Assembly (NCBI GenBank): GCA_002633005.1
Contig: NMRA01000053.1
Coordinates: 998,780-1,062,779, forward strand
From: Phoronis australis
Lineage: Eukaryota; Phoronida; Phoronidae
DNA: 64,000 bases
Direction of reading: 5' to 3'
The position numbers and the translations under genes are program-made. Positions 63,540 to 64,000 of the stretch are shown one piece after another. The stretch's first letter is position 1, and each line of letters opens with the position of its first letter. Below the pieces are notes generated by a model. The model saw only the letters and a program-made list of their open reading frames with translations. It had not been told where the DNA came from and ran no database searches.

Positions 63540-64000
63540 GTCTGCACTCTGGGTGTGACCCCTGGGGGCCTTACAAAGACCCCAAAAAATGAGCTAGACT
63601 AGATATTTGAGGTACCAACCAAAACTGATTTAAAACGAACAATAATACCGCACTAAACACCGAATGACCCATGACAGACAAATTGCACTCTGGAATGGGT
63701 CCGGCAGAAGCCAAAAAAGGACCCCCCCAAAAACGAGCTAGCACATACATTCGAGGTACCACACAAAACCAATTCCATGTGATTCAATACATGTCACAGA
63801 TCACTAAAACCCCTATGACAGACAAAATACACTCTGGGTTGTGCCCGGCAGAAACCCCCAAAAATCTCAACCATGGTATGCCATCAAAAATTTGAGCTAG
63901 ACTAGATTTTCGAGGTACCGGCCAAAACTGATTTTAAACGAACAATAGTACCGCACTGAACACCAAATGACCCATGACAGACAAATTGCACTCTGGAATG
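63540..64000. repeat. Tandem array with 144-159-bp units, running off the window
   Basis: GAGCTAG...CGAGGTACC starts units at 63591, 63735 and 63894. Units share ATGACAGACAAA-T-CACTCTGG and CCGGCAGAA-CC. Units 1 and 3 are closest to each other (AAAACGAACAATA-TACCGCACT), which suggests a higher-order two-unit repeat. The array is cut by the window end. Confidence 0.8.

Overview
The window is animal nuclear DNA: AT-rich, gene-poor, with GT-AG introns of 0.3 to 2.7 kb and dense foldback and inverted-repeat DNA. The La protein and a GPR158-like Cache exon fit an invertebrate deuterostome (hemichordate or cephalochordate type). The sequence does not settle the species.

Left part (1-45,000): mostly intergenic and repeat DNA. 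The clearest coding piece is a minus-strand first exon (9572-8773) with a signal peptide and an extracellular Cache domain of the GPR158/GPR179 class C receptor type; I could not find its later exons. A minus-strand exon at 20307-20068 keeps a good frame and donor but has an internal stop. The rest is mobile or repetitive: a 345-bp inverted repeat (9916-10260), two tandem 140-bp palindromic elements (11581-11866), a foldback built from short tandem repeats (22974-23397), a 1.3-kb element with about 130-bp inverted ends (23631-24915), an element packed with a TCCTATAGGA-type motif (37052-37920), and a tandem Helitron/Helentron-like element (39540-41973) whose 432-bp sub-repeats carry AGGTCA half-sites. 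A dispersed repeat, with tRNA-like sequence beside two of its copies, occurs near 16.1, 26.6 and 36.1 kb.

Right part (45,000-61,500): a complete 11-coding-exon gene for La (SSB), the RNA polymerase III transcript chaperone. It encodes 367 residues, and all exon phases and splice sites fit. Its introns hold at least two DNA transposon-like insertions, tRNA-derived fragments and tandem repeats. A 104-bp near-perfect hairpin lies about 490 bp after the stop codon.

End (61,500-64,000): a degenerate tandem repeat family also seen in the La introns, one possible coding exon of unknown family (63180-63470), and a 144-159-bp tandem array running off the end of the window.
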